The notes beneath the pieces are model-generated. The model made no database searches. It saw nothing but the letters and a program-made list of their open reading frames with translations, and was not told where the DNA came from. From the NCBI RefSeq assembly GCF_037042905.1, contig NW_026974141.1, positions 2,488,001-2,552,000 of the forward strand: a DNA stretch of 64,000 nt, written 5' to 3'. The stretch comes from Lytechinus pictus. Taxonomy: Eukaryota; Echinodermata; Echinoidea; Temnopleuroida; Toxopneustidae. Position numbers and translations under genes: made by a program. The first letter of the stretch is position 1, and every line of letters starts with the position of its first letter. Shown here in pieces: positions 11,481-22,920 of the stretch.

Positions 11481-12271
11481 GTATGTGGATGCCCTAAACA
11501 AAAAGGAACATTTCTTTGTTTCCAAGGCATGAGTCAATATATACATTTTACTGGAGACAATTAAAATGGTGAACTACCATGCCATGACTCAATATGAGAA
11601 CAAAGCATTCAAGGCGACTGATTCAATATTTTATCACCTACAAGGTGTTTTTTTTTATAATACATAATGAATGAACGGAACGAAATCAAATATACATATA
11701 CCAATAGGCCTATGTGTAGTCTTTAACATGTGCAAGGATATGTATACATTAAATTAATGGAAAATGACTAGTAAATAAATGTGTCAAATTTAATCTTTAT
11801 AATGGAATCCACAAACACATTTGGTGATGAATATTGAAGAACTTTGCCTGTCCCCTACATGTTATCTTTGTATGTAATATGGTGTATGATGACGCTCTGA
11901 AATAATGTATATTAAAAGAATAATTATATATTTTGTTTCATAAAAAAATATTAATGTTATTATTTTAAAAGCCATATTTCAATTTTTCTCTTCCTGTATG
12001 TAAAATTATATATCTTTATTAAAATATAATTGTATTATTTTGCTTTGCTAGTTGAATTTTAAACTCATGGGGTGCATTTCATGCAAAATATAGGCACTGA
12101 TTTTCACTGATACCTGTTAAAAGCTACTGAAATTCTTGCATCTGATTGGCTCAGAACAGATTAGTCAATAACAAGCAGTGAATTATTTGCCTCATGAAAC
12201 ACACCCCTATTCTCTCCCTCCACTAAAGAAATGTCTTCCTTCATTAAAGGAAAAATGTGGGCACCTTCATG
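11481..12271. other. No supported feature
   Basis: AT-rich sequence without ORF, RNA or repeat signature that I can defend. Confidence 0.45.
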
Positions 12272-12714
12272 AGGTGTTTTCACACCGCCTCAAAGTTTGT
12301 CGGTTCCAGGTATTTTCTGAGCTGGAAATTTGCCCCAATCATAAAATACCAGGTAATTTTGGAAGTGTGAAAGCAAATTATGTGTAATAATAATATATAT
12401 ACATATATATATTGTATAATGTCCCCAAAAGAAAATACCTGCTAGATAGTAGGTACTTGTCAAAATTACAAGAACTTTCACAGGGATTTTCCAAGGTCGC
12501 AGGTATTTTGGCAGTGAGAAAGCAAATTACGGGAACTTTTAGCCCAGCGTGTAGTGGGGCATGGGCGCCGTGGGTGGCTGCTGATCGAGCAAGCGATTAT
12601 TAATTTCGCGCCTTGCCTGCTAATCATACTATACTGCACATGCTCATAACTTCGAGAATTTACCCGAAAGTGTCTGCTTTTGGGTAGGTCTGAATGCAAA
12701 AGAAATAATTATCT
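12272..12714 (+). mobile_element. MITE, AGGTGSTTTCARACCGCCTC family, 3'-truncated copy
   Basis: Begins AGGTGTTTTCACACCGCCTC. The interior (CTGGAAATTT, ATAAAATACCAGGTAATTTTGG, CAAAATTACAAGAACTTTC, CGCCGTGGGTGGCTGCTGA, CTGCACATGCTCATAACTTC) matches 44841-45321 (inverted) and 48515-48878. It breaks off where the next MITE begins. Confidence 0.85.
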
Positions 12715-12986
12715 GGGCCCCGTATTACAAAGAGTCACGATTTATCCTATCATTCGTAACTCTATGGAAATCCATTAGCGTCATAATTTTTTTCTACAAA
12801 AAATTAGCACAATGTCCATTTTATGCAAAGAGAAGCGCAGTGAACTTTCAAGAAAACGATGAATGCATGAATATACATCATAGCTAGAAAATACTTTGAA
12901 CAAACATGCATAATAGATGTTTATGTTGCTGGCCGTCCATAGTTGCGATTGATCGGATCAATCGTAACTCTTTGTAAGACGGGGCC
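12715..12986 (+). mobile_element. MITE, GGGCCCCGT/ACAAAGAGT family, copy 2
   Basis: Ends GGGCCCCGTATTACAAAGAG and ACTCTTTGTAAGACGGGGCC are near-perfect inverted repeats. The interior matches 7091-7379. It abuts the truncated element on its left, suggesting insertion into or beside it. Confidence 0.88.
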
Positions 12987-13024
12987 TTGGTATTTTAAGG
13001 ACTGAACAATTTCTTGTACGGTTA

Positions 13025-13174
13025 TACCTTGGTCACATTTGCTCTATGGCGGCTGTAAGGCGAGTCGAAAACAGCCGTTTTATTAATTTTAATTCAAACC
13101 ACCTATATATAGTTGGACTAAAAATGTTTAAAGGACTGTTTTTGACTCGCCGTAGAGCAAATGTGACCAAGGTA
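13025..13174. mobile_element. Short MITE with perfect TTA target-site duplication
   Basis: 150 bp with TIRs TACCTTGGTCACATTTGCTC and GAGCAAATGTGACCAAGGTA. TTA occurs directly at both borders (13022-13024 and 13175-13177). A 3-bp TWA duplication is typical of PIF/Harbinger, so I place it there tentatively. The interior also folds (AAACAGCCGTTTTATT). A degraded inverted relative is at 15328-15460. Confidence 0.88.
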
Positions 13175-13177
13175 TTA

Positions 13178-15327
13178 CTCTGGTGATGGAGGCGGTCTGG
13201 AAACACCTATGGAGAAATCAATGGTAGATGGGAGGAAATTAATCAATATTTATGCACCCACATGCTTTTCAAGAACCATGATGTCTCACTCTTAATCAAA
13301 GCTTGCACCGCATGCTTTCATCGACTGAGGTAATGTTTGAAAGCAATAAGTGCTGTTTTCTCGCTCTTCTGTGATTGAGATGTATTTCTGTTTATCTTAA
13401 AGATAAATTCCAGTTTTGGTAACGATCTCAAAATGACTTTTTACAGAATCTAATATAATGACCACCCAAGTGTCTGTTTGTATGAATAAAAAATATGTGC
13501 CTAATGATTCTGGAAGAAATTGTGTAATTGCTGAGAAATAAGCAGAATAAGCGCGGATTCGGTCACTTCCGTCGGGTCTTTATTCCAGCAATAATAATAC
13601 ACTGTCCCACGTGTGCCTATCTGTGTTGGTGAACTTCAGTGTGAACATTTTTCAGCGTAGATTTCAAGATTTCACAAAGTTCAGTTTATGTAACTGTACC
13701 AGATCTAGATCTTCGATGATATACTGACAATTAAGCCTGGTTTTACAGACTTTCTCATGGAATCAGTGTTTACTGCAACTACTGGCATTTCTCTTTAATA
13801 GTCGAGTCCTTGTCTTTTTGTCGTGTGCTTGGTACTGAAGACCTTCAACATTTCCTGACTCCTTCACTTTTTTCTTTTTTTTCTCTCTCTCTTTTATTTA
13901 CAGTCATTCTTTTGTTCCTTATTTTCCCCTAATTTGCTTACTTTCTTTAATTTAATCATATTTATTTGTATTAAAAACTACTCTATGCTTCGAAAATTGA
14001 TTTAATTCTTTGTTCACATTTCTGTCATTGTGAGTATTATGCTGTTTTGAAAAAAGAATGCAATCAAAGTAATTTCTCTCTCCTATTCTTTTTATTATCC
14101 TTATCCCTGTATTTTTTTGTTTCTCATACTTGTTTTCATTTACATTAGAATGTATTTATTTGTAAAGGTCCTCCGTGCTTCAAATATTGGTTTAATTCTT
14201 TGTTCCTGCTGTCTATTCTTGTCTACAAATGTAACACTTTTTATCACTGTGAATATTATGCTGTTGTGATAAAAAAAAGAAATTTCTCTTTCTATTTCTT
14301 TTAATTATCTTCTTCATCCCTGCATTTTCTCCTTTTTCTCACATATTCTTCCCCTCTCTCCCCTCCAGCACCCCCCCCCCCCGCTCTCTCTCTCATGAAC
14401 ACTTTTTCTTTCTTTTACTGATTCAATAGTCCTAGCTCTTTTACGCATCATTTCAATTTCTCTTTCATCTGTGACTTTCCCTTTTCATATTTCCATTCAT
14501 ACCTCCATTCACACAATCAATTCATAAATCATGCACGAGGCAAAAAACAAGAGTCATCGTTCAGTCAAACTACGCTTAACCACGTCAAGAGGACAATTAC
14601 CCAATATTACGAGGTAAAATTTTATTTCCCGGTAAAATTTTATTACCCTTCTCAGTTGCCAATTTAACGATCCCACTCTACCATCAACCATATGCCCATA
14701 TCACCTGTATATGCATGTACAGATGGAATAACATCCGCAGTTTGAACTTAGCAAGAGTGCAAACTGGAATATATGTGTATGTACTTTAAAGGGATTGAAC
14801 TCATTATACATGGGCATATGGTTCATAACATTCCGTTCAATAAACCGAAAATATTATTACGATCCCGGAGGGTACGGCTCATTGAGGCCTGAACATCGTC
14901 CGGATGTATATGAAAATGTGTTAGAACAGTTGGTTTTTCGTAGCATCACTTGGTGCAATTTATTAAAATGTCATATAGGCCTACTCTCATATTAATATTG
15001 CGAAAATGGAGAAAAAAATAAACATCCTTACATACACAGTAAAAAATTGTATACAGTACTGTTCATATGAATTTACAGTAATTGTTTATTAACAGTTTAA
15101 AGTTTATATTGAATTTATTGAAGATTAAACTATAAAATTTAAACTTTGTTGCTCACGATTTCAAACACATGTTAAAAGTGTTAAACAACTACCGTAATGT
15201 TCATATAGTAAACAGTGTTTTATGGAAAATTTTAAACAGTATTTTTCTTTTTGAATAATGTACACGTACATGCTGAATGCCTAGGGCTCTCCAAAATGCA
15301 AGTAGCAGTCTTAACACTCTATTGGCA
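13178..15327. other. AT/T-rich DNA with one ~190-bp tandem duplication
   Basis: About 13960-14330 contains two units sharing TTTATTTGTA, CTTC(G)AAAATTG-like, TTTAATTCTTTGTTC, TCACTGTGAATATTATGCTGTT and ATTTCTCT. An inverted 14-mer (AACCATATGCCCAT / ATGGGCATATGGTT) occurs at 14687 and 14811. No gene is supported; the 66-residue ORF at 14795 has no recognisable domain. Confidence 0.55.
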
Positions 15328-15460
15328 CAGTCACAATTCTCCCACAGCAGCTGTCAATCGAGTAAAAAACAGCCATTTTAACATTTTTTGTACCAGCTAC
15401 ATATAGGTGGTTTGAATAAAAATGAATAAAACAGCTGTTTTTCACTCGCCGCCGTAGGGG
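15328..15460. mobile_element. Degraded relative of the 13025 MITE
   Basis: Carries ACATATAGGTGGTTTGAAT and AAAACAGCTGTTTTTCACTCGCC, the inverted equivalent of the 13025 interior. Terminal repeats are eroded. Confidence 0.65.
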
Positions 15461-15495
15461 TAATTAATAATCGTTTAAATTTAATATTGAGCAAA

Positions 15496-15715
15496 CACTC
15501 TAAATTTAAAATAAATCCAGATTGGCTGTGAATAGTGCCCAGCCGAATATTAGTTTCAGTTATATTTATATTTATAAATGTAAATCTAAAAGATTTGAAT
15601 TTAAATCTTTTGAGATTTGAAAGTTAATCCTAAAGATTTGAAATAAATCCAACATTCGGCTGGTCACTATCCACAGCCAATTTGGATTTATTTTAAATCC
15701 TTGGAATTTAGAGTG
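15496..15715. mobile_element. Second copy of the 1501 palindromic MITE
   Basis: CACTCTAAATTTAAAATAAATCC then AGATTGGCTGTGAATAGTG at the left pairs with CACTATCCACAGCCAATTTGG and TTTATTTTAAATCC...TTTAGAGTG at the right. Confidence 0.85.
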
Positions 15716-17419
15716 TACCCATGCACATACATGTATTTCACAACCAATTAGAATCGCTGCTTAAAATTTACGATCAAACCTTCATGTTTGGAAGGGGAAG
15801 ATGTATATGCTTGGGTAAAATCTTGCCATGTTCGTAGAAGAACATGACCTGCTAAACCATTTTGCATGCTAATATGACTGATGATTTATCTAGTAGTGAG
15901 GGACGTTTCAAGGCAGTGTGGCATCCGAGATATGTGTTGGACATGCTGACATGTGTTCTTATGTCCATTGCGTTGCTTTATTTTAGCATGTGAGTGAAAA
16001 CATTACAGAAAAATGGGTAGATGGGGCTGAAAGGAGGGATTAGAGTATGGATTAGAAATGATAGATAGAAAGATAAAGATATAAATATTTTTACATATAG
16101 AAAGATAGAAAGAGGGAGAGAGAAATGGAGAGAGGGGGAGAGAGATTGAACAAGAGAGACAGAGAGAGACACACAAGAGTATTAAACAATTTGAATTAAA
16201 ATTATGTGTGTTTAAGAGAAAAGAATATTAAGATAGACAGAGAGAGAGAGGGGGGATTTTGTGGATTTGAGGAAGTTTAGAGAATATGAAAGAGAGGGAA
16301 TTTCTTTTTCGACTTGGGATGCTAAAGCATTCACATTGAAAGCTCAATTAGTATACATTAGATCAGTTCCTCAGCAAAAACCAGACAGTTGCTTGAAGTA
16401 AGCGAGACAAACGGGATGTAATTTGATAAAATTGTGACTGCTTATACAGTGTGTTTTTCTTTCAACCCTTCTAACGCTTCCTGCGGTTGTTTTTATCACG
16501 CCAACGACAAACTCTCATTTGAAGCTACGTTCATACAATCATGGATACTACAAATTCGACTAACAATTCTCTGATCTGTTGGTCTGTGATTTCTTTTTAA
16601 ATAAAGGCTGTGTTATCTAGAAACCGGTCATTCTGAAATATTTCATTTATATTTACATGTACAGTTCACGTCAAATTAAACTTTGAGAACCTTAATAGTA
16701 GGCACAATTTAAGTGTTCAAAGTTTTTTAAGTTTTGCAAATTGGGACACCTATTTCATGTCGAGTTATTTCAGTTTTTTCTGTGTATTTTTCACGAGGGT
16801 ATTCTTGAGTCTTTATTTAGGTTTTGCTTTCCTGTTTCTCAGTGGTTATAAGCAGAAAATGTAGAATTTTGCAATGATTTAAACACCTCAGAAATACTCA
16901 TTGAATGGAAGTTGGAATTTGTCAAACGATGGTATGCAAACGTGGCCTTCCGATTTTGTGATGTGGGTTTGTTTTCTGTTGACTCTAGCATCGTGGCATG
17001 CATGTCTGTGGGGCAAGTTAGGCAGACTGTCGACTCAGCTGAGTAGAAAATTGATTCCATTTAGGGCACGAATTCAGCTAACTGAATTATGATTGAATTT
17101 TAATGAAAGTCTGTCAGTTTTCAAACTTCAGAAAGCCGCTAGCGTTCTGTGTTTGGGAGATCAGTCACCCTCGTCTTTCCTCTCTGTGTTTTTTTCACTC
17201 CTTCATCTCTCGCTCATTGTTTTCCTTTGTTATTCTTAGGTTTGTCATATATGCAACTTATCCGAGATATATGTGTAGTGTTGAAGAAAGTGAAAGTTAA
17301 ATTGACATGCTAAAATTATCATCTCAGAACACTTCATGATAAAAATAGTAGAGTGGAGAGAAAGGAATAGAAAGATGTTTTAACTTCTTTCTATAAGATT
17401 GAAAATACCATTTGCTATT
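15716..17419. other. No supported gene; GA-rich stretch at 16085-16260
   Basis: 16085-16260 is rich in GAGA runs. The 63-residue ORF at 16901-17092 superficially recalls the N-terminus of a DAGL (see rejected items) but lacks the conserved start and a good donor. The rest is AT-rich. Confidence 0.5.
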
Positions 17420-18620
17420 AAGTATATTAAAATGTACTTCACATATAAATGGTTATTTCAATCTCATTCACTTTTATTGTGTGTAAAAGTGAAGCAGAGC
17501 CTGGAGCCAGATATCTAAGTTAGATGAGAACTCATCTATTCTGCCTTCTTCATCAGTATTTTATAAAAGAGGATATTTGTATTTAATGTTGTTATTTCAA
17601 AACACTGTAAAATGCATTGGAATATTAATGTAATGCATTATGTATGGGAGTGTTTTATTCATTTACACAGTGTGTAAAAGGGAAACAGGATCCCAAAGCA
17701 AGCCAGCTATCTAAGTTAGATGATAAGTCATTGTTTCTGCCCTTGTCAGTATTTTATAAAAGAGGATGTATTTGTGTTTATATTGTAAAACGTTATAATA
17801 AAATGCATTGGAATGTTAATGTAATGCATTTTGAATGGAACTATTTTATTCATATACACAGTGTGTAAAAGGGAAACAGTGTCCCGAAGCAAGCCAGCTA
17901 TTAGACCAAAAGCTTCGGTCTCTGTTATGTTGGTTGTTCCGCTGAACTCCGTTGGCTCCACTCACCAAATACAGAGACCGAAGTTCTAGCTCGATCTGTA
18001 CAGGGACTCAATGGCCATATGTTTATGTATTAAGTTCCAATAAAACTGGGAATTGAAGTAAGTCACTGTTTTCCCCCCTTTTAAGTTTATTTTCCCCGTT
18101 TTGGTGCATTTCAGGCCAAAACGGAATAATAATCTTTATTTTGGTACAGTTCTTTTTATATATTTTTATGAAATAAAGACAAAAATCGATGAGCCCCATC
18201 TGGGGGATTTTGCATTGTTAACCCCCTAATGGTGGCTGCACGATAGCGAGCCGTCTGTGTACAAGGAGAAATAAAAGAATAAAATAAAAATGTTTAAAAA
18301 CTCCTCGAATCAGACGGCTGCCAGCTGTCTAGCCAGCTATCTAAGTTAGATGATAAGTCATTGTTTCTGCCTTCTTCGTCAGTATTTTATAAAAGAGGAT
18401 GTATTTGTGTTTATATTGCAAAACGTTATTATAAAATGCATTGGAATGTTAATGTAATGCATTTTGAATGGAAGTATTTTATTCATTTACATACTGTGTA
18501 AAAGGGATACAGTCTCCTGAAGCAAGCCAGCTATCTAAGTTAGATGATAAGTCATTGTTTCTGTCTTGTTTAATAGGCAGTATTCCATGTAAGACGATGA
18601 CAGGTGCATTGTGGCACCAT
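17420..18620. repeat. Tandem array of ~194-bp units, interrupted by an insertion
   Basis: AGCCAG(C/A)TATCTAAGTTAGATG recurs at about 17505, 17702, 17892 (interrupted), 18331 and 18525. Each unit also carries TTTATAAAAGAGGAT, AATGCATTGGAATRTTAATG and TGTGTAAAAGGGAAACAG. Spacing is 190-197 bp once the insertion at 17901-18330 is removed. Confidence 0.88.
17901..18330. mobile_element. 430-bp insertion flanked by a 9-bp duplication
   Basis: The satellite word AGCCAGCTA is present at 17892-17900 and again at 18331-18339, exactly bracketing the insert. Inside are an inverted pair (CTTCGGTCTCTG near 17913 and CAGAGACCGAAG near 17972) and a second one, GAGCCGTCTG near 18249 against CAGACGGCTG near 18311. 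There is no ORF of note. A family name cannot be given. A 9-bp duplication would suit several DNA or LTR-type integrations. Confidence 0.75.
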
Positions 18621-18760
18621 TCAGTCTGTGTGCCTGTCTGAGTTAGGGGCCTTGTCTTGATGGATGATATAAGGAAATACATGTAATGCATGGGGCATTG
18701 TATTGATGGGCGATATAAGGAAATAATGCATGGGCCCTGTAATATGATGCATACATGCAC

Positions 18761-18985
18761 AATAGCTCAAGTCGGTAGAGCGGGCGACCCGGATCACAGT
18801 GACCTGGGGTCGGTTCCCACTTGGTGCGCTAGTGCCCTTTGGTAAGGCATTAATCCTCATTTCCAGGTCCCTTGGAGAGGACCTTAAGCCATTGGTCCTC
18901 TGGTTGCTTGCTTATAAGCATTCATGCTTTCTTAGCAACCAGGTAAAAAATCCCCACCACCACCAATCAATTGTAATGTGAATTG
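18761..18985 (+). mobile_element. tRNA-derived SINE, distinct head
   Basis: TAGCTCAAGTCGGTAGAGCG is a canonical tRNA A-box region and GGTCGGTTCCC (18808) fits a degenerate B box. GGTAAGGCATTAATCC and a body follow. The head differs from the other SINEs in the window, so it belongs to a separate SINE subfamily. Not a functional tRNA: the acceptor stem cannot be closed. Confidence 0.75.
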
Positions 18986-19934
18986 TACAATTGATTTCAT
19001 TGGTGACTTTATGGCAAACCATGTCCTAGCAGTTAAAATCAATGAAAATATGAATACCATGTAGGCGTCACGCGCGTAAAACATTCCCCATAGACTTGTT
19101 TGTTAAAATGGCACTTTTGAAAGATTCATAAAAAATAAACGTGAAATTAGCAGGTCGAATGTTTACTACCATTGGATAGGATATATATCTGACATTCCAT
19201 ATCTGACCAGAGAAGGGTATCCTAGCCAGCTCATCTTAAAAATAAAGCGCCATTTATGAAGATAACTATGATGGAATCAAATTCATCAACTGAAACAGTA
19301 AAATAGCCCTAATTCTTCCGCCAGTCAAAAAATAGTTCCAAAGTCATTGATATATCTTCCCAATTTGGGCAAACAAAGTTCAGTAGTTACCATTTCTAGA
19401 ATCAGTGTTAGATTTTCAATTATATTCATACACTTTTGTCAATCAGCAATATCAAATTGAAAAAAATTCGAATGGGTTTGGTCGAACGAATATCTTTAGC
19501 CCTCCTGTTGTAATCAGGCTCATGGAACCTGTATTTATCAAGGCCCTGAAGGACTGTCTTAATATCAGACATTTAACTGAAAATGGAGCTTAGATTAAAG
19601 CATTGATGATATAGTCGACTTTGTAATTCAATAAGCAATAATGACAGGTGTACTAAGGCACTATGTTTTCTGCTTGAGATGGAATGCAAAGGAAGTCATA
19701 TTGTTCATGTTGACCTTAACCTATATAGGGCTGCTGTCTGCTTGAGAACGGAGGGTGTATCAATTCAATGAAAAGATGATGAATGATGTGTTGTCATTGG
19801 TGTGAGCTGACATTTTAAAGAATGTTACTGCATCAATAACAGATAAAGTAATAATGATGATGCATTTAGTAATGGTCCAAATAAATTCATGATGTTCCAA
19901 GTATAGGCATTTGGTAATTAGAAGTAATTAGAGT
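18986..19934. other. No supported feature
   Basis: AT-rich sequence; the 62-residue ORF at 19405 has no recognisable similarity. Confidence 0.45.
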
Positions 19935-20320
19935 CATGATGATGATGCCAATGATGGTCATGGTGATGATGGTGGTGATGAAGTAGTAATGATGATGGTG
20001 GTGGTGATGGCGATAGTTTTGATGATGATTGTGATGATGATGGTGATGATGTGATAACGATGATCATGATGATGACGATGGTGATGATGATGGTGATGAT
20101 GATAGTGATGGTGATGATGGTGATGATAATGAAACAATGATGATGGTGATGATGTTAATGAGGATGATGATAATAATGATGAGGGTGATAATGATGAAGA
20201 TGTTGGTGGTGATGGTGGTAGTTTTGATGATGGTGAGAATGATGATAACAATGATGATGGTGATGATGATGATGATAATGATGGGGATGATGATGATGAT
20301 GATGATGGTGATGATGATGG

Positions 20321-20370
<50 letters not shown>

Positions 20371-20446
20371 GTGATGATGGTGATGATGATGATAGTGATG
20401 ATGATGATGATGATAATGATGGGGATGATGATGGTGATGATGATGG

Positions 20447-20496
<50 letters not shown>

Positions 20497-20592
20497 GTGA
20501 TGATGGTGATGATGATGATAGTGATGATGATGATGATGATAATGATGGGGATGATGATGATGATGATGATGGTGATGATAATGATGGGGATG

Positions 20593-20624
<32 letters not shown>

Positions 20625-20790
20625 GATAATGATGATGATGATGATGATGGTGATGATGGTGATGATGATGGTAGTGATGATGATGATGATGATGGTAATG
20701 ATGATGGTGATGATTATGAAGATGATGATCACAATGATGATGATGATCATGATGGTCATAATGATGATTATTATTATACTAATGATTATG
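19935..20790. repeat. GAT/ATG triplet satellite with higher-order pattern
   Basis: About 850 bp of (GAT)n with GGT, GAC and AAT variants. AATGATGGGG marks higher-order units at 20277, 20415, 20541 and 20580 (138, 126 and 39 bp apart). Long ORFs on both strands read poly-Met, poly-Ile or poly-His and are not genes. The array ends about 210 bp before the first recognised DAGL exon. Confidence 0.95.
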
Positions 20791-21002
20791 ATAATTACAA
20801 GTCATATAGTACTCTTTCCATCCTAATCAGATTCTTGAGGCACTATACAACAAATAAAAAAAAATGAAATACAGAATCAAATTGTCAAAAGCATTCTTAA
20901 GTCCCAAGGAACATTGGAATGATTCATTACAAAAATACCTTGTCACAATGAGAAGATATATGATTTGATAAACACCTATTATTTATCTTTCGTCTATCTC
21001 AG

Positions 21003-21211
21003 GGCCATCATCCTGGTCTGTATCGTCTCCCAGGAGTATTCCTCCGAAGAAGACTGCGATAAAGACCTCTACATCAGCATCCTTGGATACCTGGTCCTAT
21101 TGGGATTCTCTATTATCATCGAAGGGGTGATTATCTTCCTTAGTCTCAGAGGGACCATTCTTTATGTTCGACCAAGGCATCTTATGAAGACAGTGCTTTA
21201 TATCAAAGGAT
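21003..21211 (+). CDS. DAGLA: DAGL-alpha-like gene, exon encoding end of TM1, TM2 and following loop
   Basis: First recognised exon of an sn-1-specific diacylglycerol lipase, the membrane enzyme that makes 2-arachidonoylglycerol from diacylglycerol. It opens after a CTCAG acceptor in phase 2 and ends at GAT|GTAAGG in phase 1. The 69 residues hold the end of a first hydrophobic segment (AIILVCIV), a charged extracellular-type loop with one Cys, a second membrane segment (LGYLVLLGFSIIIEGVIIFL), and the family signature LSLRGTILYVRPR...VLYIK. That signature corresponds to LSMRGGILYTEPR...VLYVR of vertebrate DAGL-alpha; DAGL-beta is less similar. Joined to the next exon, the spacing from VLYIK to the next conserved Cys is 25 residues, the same as I recall for DAGL-alpha, so no exon seems to be missing between them. 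The open frame runs upstream to an ATG at 20965, but the acceptor and homology show that this is not the start. The first coding exon must lie further upstream. Confidence 0.88.
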
Positions 21212-22920
21212 GTAAGGAAATATTCATTAATCTATTAAAGAAATATTATTTATAAATTTGTTCCTTAGTTTGTTTCTTCATTGTTTTGTTTATTCATGTA
21301 TACATATATCATTCATTTTTTCACTATCTTATGTAATATATTCATTGATTCATTCATATGTTCATTATTTCTTTAGATCAAGTTATAAATAATATTTCAT
21401 CAAATATTTTTTATAACTATGTGCTTGAAAAAATTGTACTACAACAAGTCCCCCCCCCCCTTGATTTTCAAATTTTGTATGGTAGCTTTAAGTGTAGGGA
21501 AGTGTCGTCTTATTCCCTCACTCCCCACAGAAGGAACGAAAATTATTACAAAATCGCTGCTCATGGTCTTATGCCATCCCATTAGATTGTAAGATTAGCA
21601 GGATATGTTCACCCTACATTGATTGTAGATCCAATTGATGTACATGTAAATGGGGTATTTCACAGGCTCTTATTTTTTAACTGGCTTCATTAAATGAAAA
21701 AAAGTCAGGAACTGCCCCACTTCTGGAATGCACATAAAATGCTCACAAATTCACTTGTGGTTGTTTTTGGAAACGTGTTTGAGAAGTGAGGATGCCATTA
21801 TCTCCAGAAAGTTCTTGAAACAAGTGCTCTCTAAAGAATGAGAAGACGTGAGTGGTCGTTGATATTTCAGCTATGCTAGGTCTGTTGTCATAAAGAGAAT
21901 GAATTATTAACTCTTTTTATTTCACGTACAAATAACCTTGTTATAAATTTCTGCTGCGCTGGATCTGCGGTCAACAGAAGAGTAAATTTTTAACTCATGA
22001 TCACGTTCAAATAACCTTGATATTTCGGCTTTGCCTTTTCTGTCATCATTGAGAGAGTAAATTTGTAACACTTGGGTCATGTTTAAACAATTCTTTGAAT
22101 TAAGTTTTCTTTTCTTTTCGAAGGTTGTCCCTTTTCATCAAGTGCCTTTTGCGCTCACCCTATAAAAATTTTAAATGCTAAATTTTCAAAATTGTATCAT
22201 TACAAATATCTTTTTTGGGTAATATTTTACTCTTTTTTTAATATGTTATAGTATACATTTTAATGATGTACATTACATGTAACACTCATGACAGACAATA
22301 AAATCTTGTATCTGAATCTGAATTTTAGTCCAATGCAATGAATATTCATTTGCAAAATCAAAAGGAAGGAAGAAGTTCATAGCAGTGATAGAAAAACAAT
22401 GAGCGAATAATTTCAAATTTAGTTCATGAAAACAGTGATGAAATGATGCAATCCTTATTTCCTAAAATTTGCATAAGCTAGTAGACTTTCTCTTTAATGA
22501 AAGGTTATGAACTTCATACACGTACACATACAAGTATGTGCGACTGGGCACGTAAACGAGAACATTCAACACTCGGCTGACATGTTTACTTGACATTAAG
22601 ACAGTTGTCAAGTCACGACACCATAAGTATTGATAGTGGTATGGGTCATATAGCTACACAATTGCACATTAGTCATTTACCCTTCTCCTCCCCACATACA
22701 TGTAGTCTATAATCTATGCAGATGCTGTAGCATTTGTATTTGTTTTTGTACAAAATTGATGCTGTTACGCGAAACATCAGCAATATGTTTGATATGGTAG
22801 ACTACAAAACGTGGTAGCCAATGCCTAGATTGTAGTCTCCTCCCCATGAAGTCGACATGCATCGATCACAAGCTCATTGAAACATTGTTTTACATGTAAG
22901 TGAACAATCCCCACACACTT
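21212..22920. other. Intron after the TM2 exon, 5' part; possible LINE tail at 22250-22325
   Basis: Intronic DNA. AATAAAATCTTGTATCTGAATCTGAAT at about 22298 has the short repeated TGAATC end seen at 3' termini of some CR1/L2-type retrotransposons. A pair of related stretches near 21860-21990 (TTTCAGCTATGCTAGGTCTGTTGTC / TTCTGCTGCGCTGGATCTGCGGTC / TTTCGGCTTTGCC) suggests an old triplicated unit. Confidence 0.45.

Noticed and set aside
16901..17092. Possible first DAGL exon (SDFVMWVCFLLTLASW resembles the family N-terminus)
   Set aside because: The conserved start block before it is absent, and the only phase-2 GT nearby (AA|GTTAGG) is a weak donor. The likeness is that of any hydrophobic stretch.
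18761..18835. tRNA gene with TAGCTCAAGTCGGTAGAGCG
   Set aside because: A-box region is good but the B box is GGTCGGTTCCC and the 3' acceptor side is absent; better explained as a SINE.
20064..20826. Overlapping ORFs of ~230 codons on both strands (poly-Met / poly-Ile)
   Set aside because: They are readings of the GAT triplet array; composition is a direct result of the repeat and no exon context exists.
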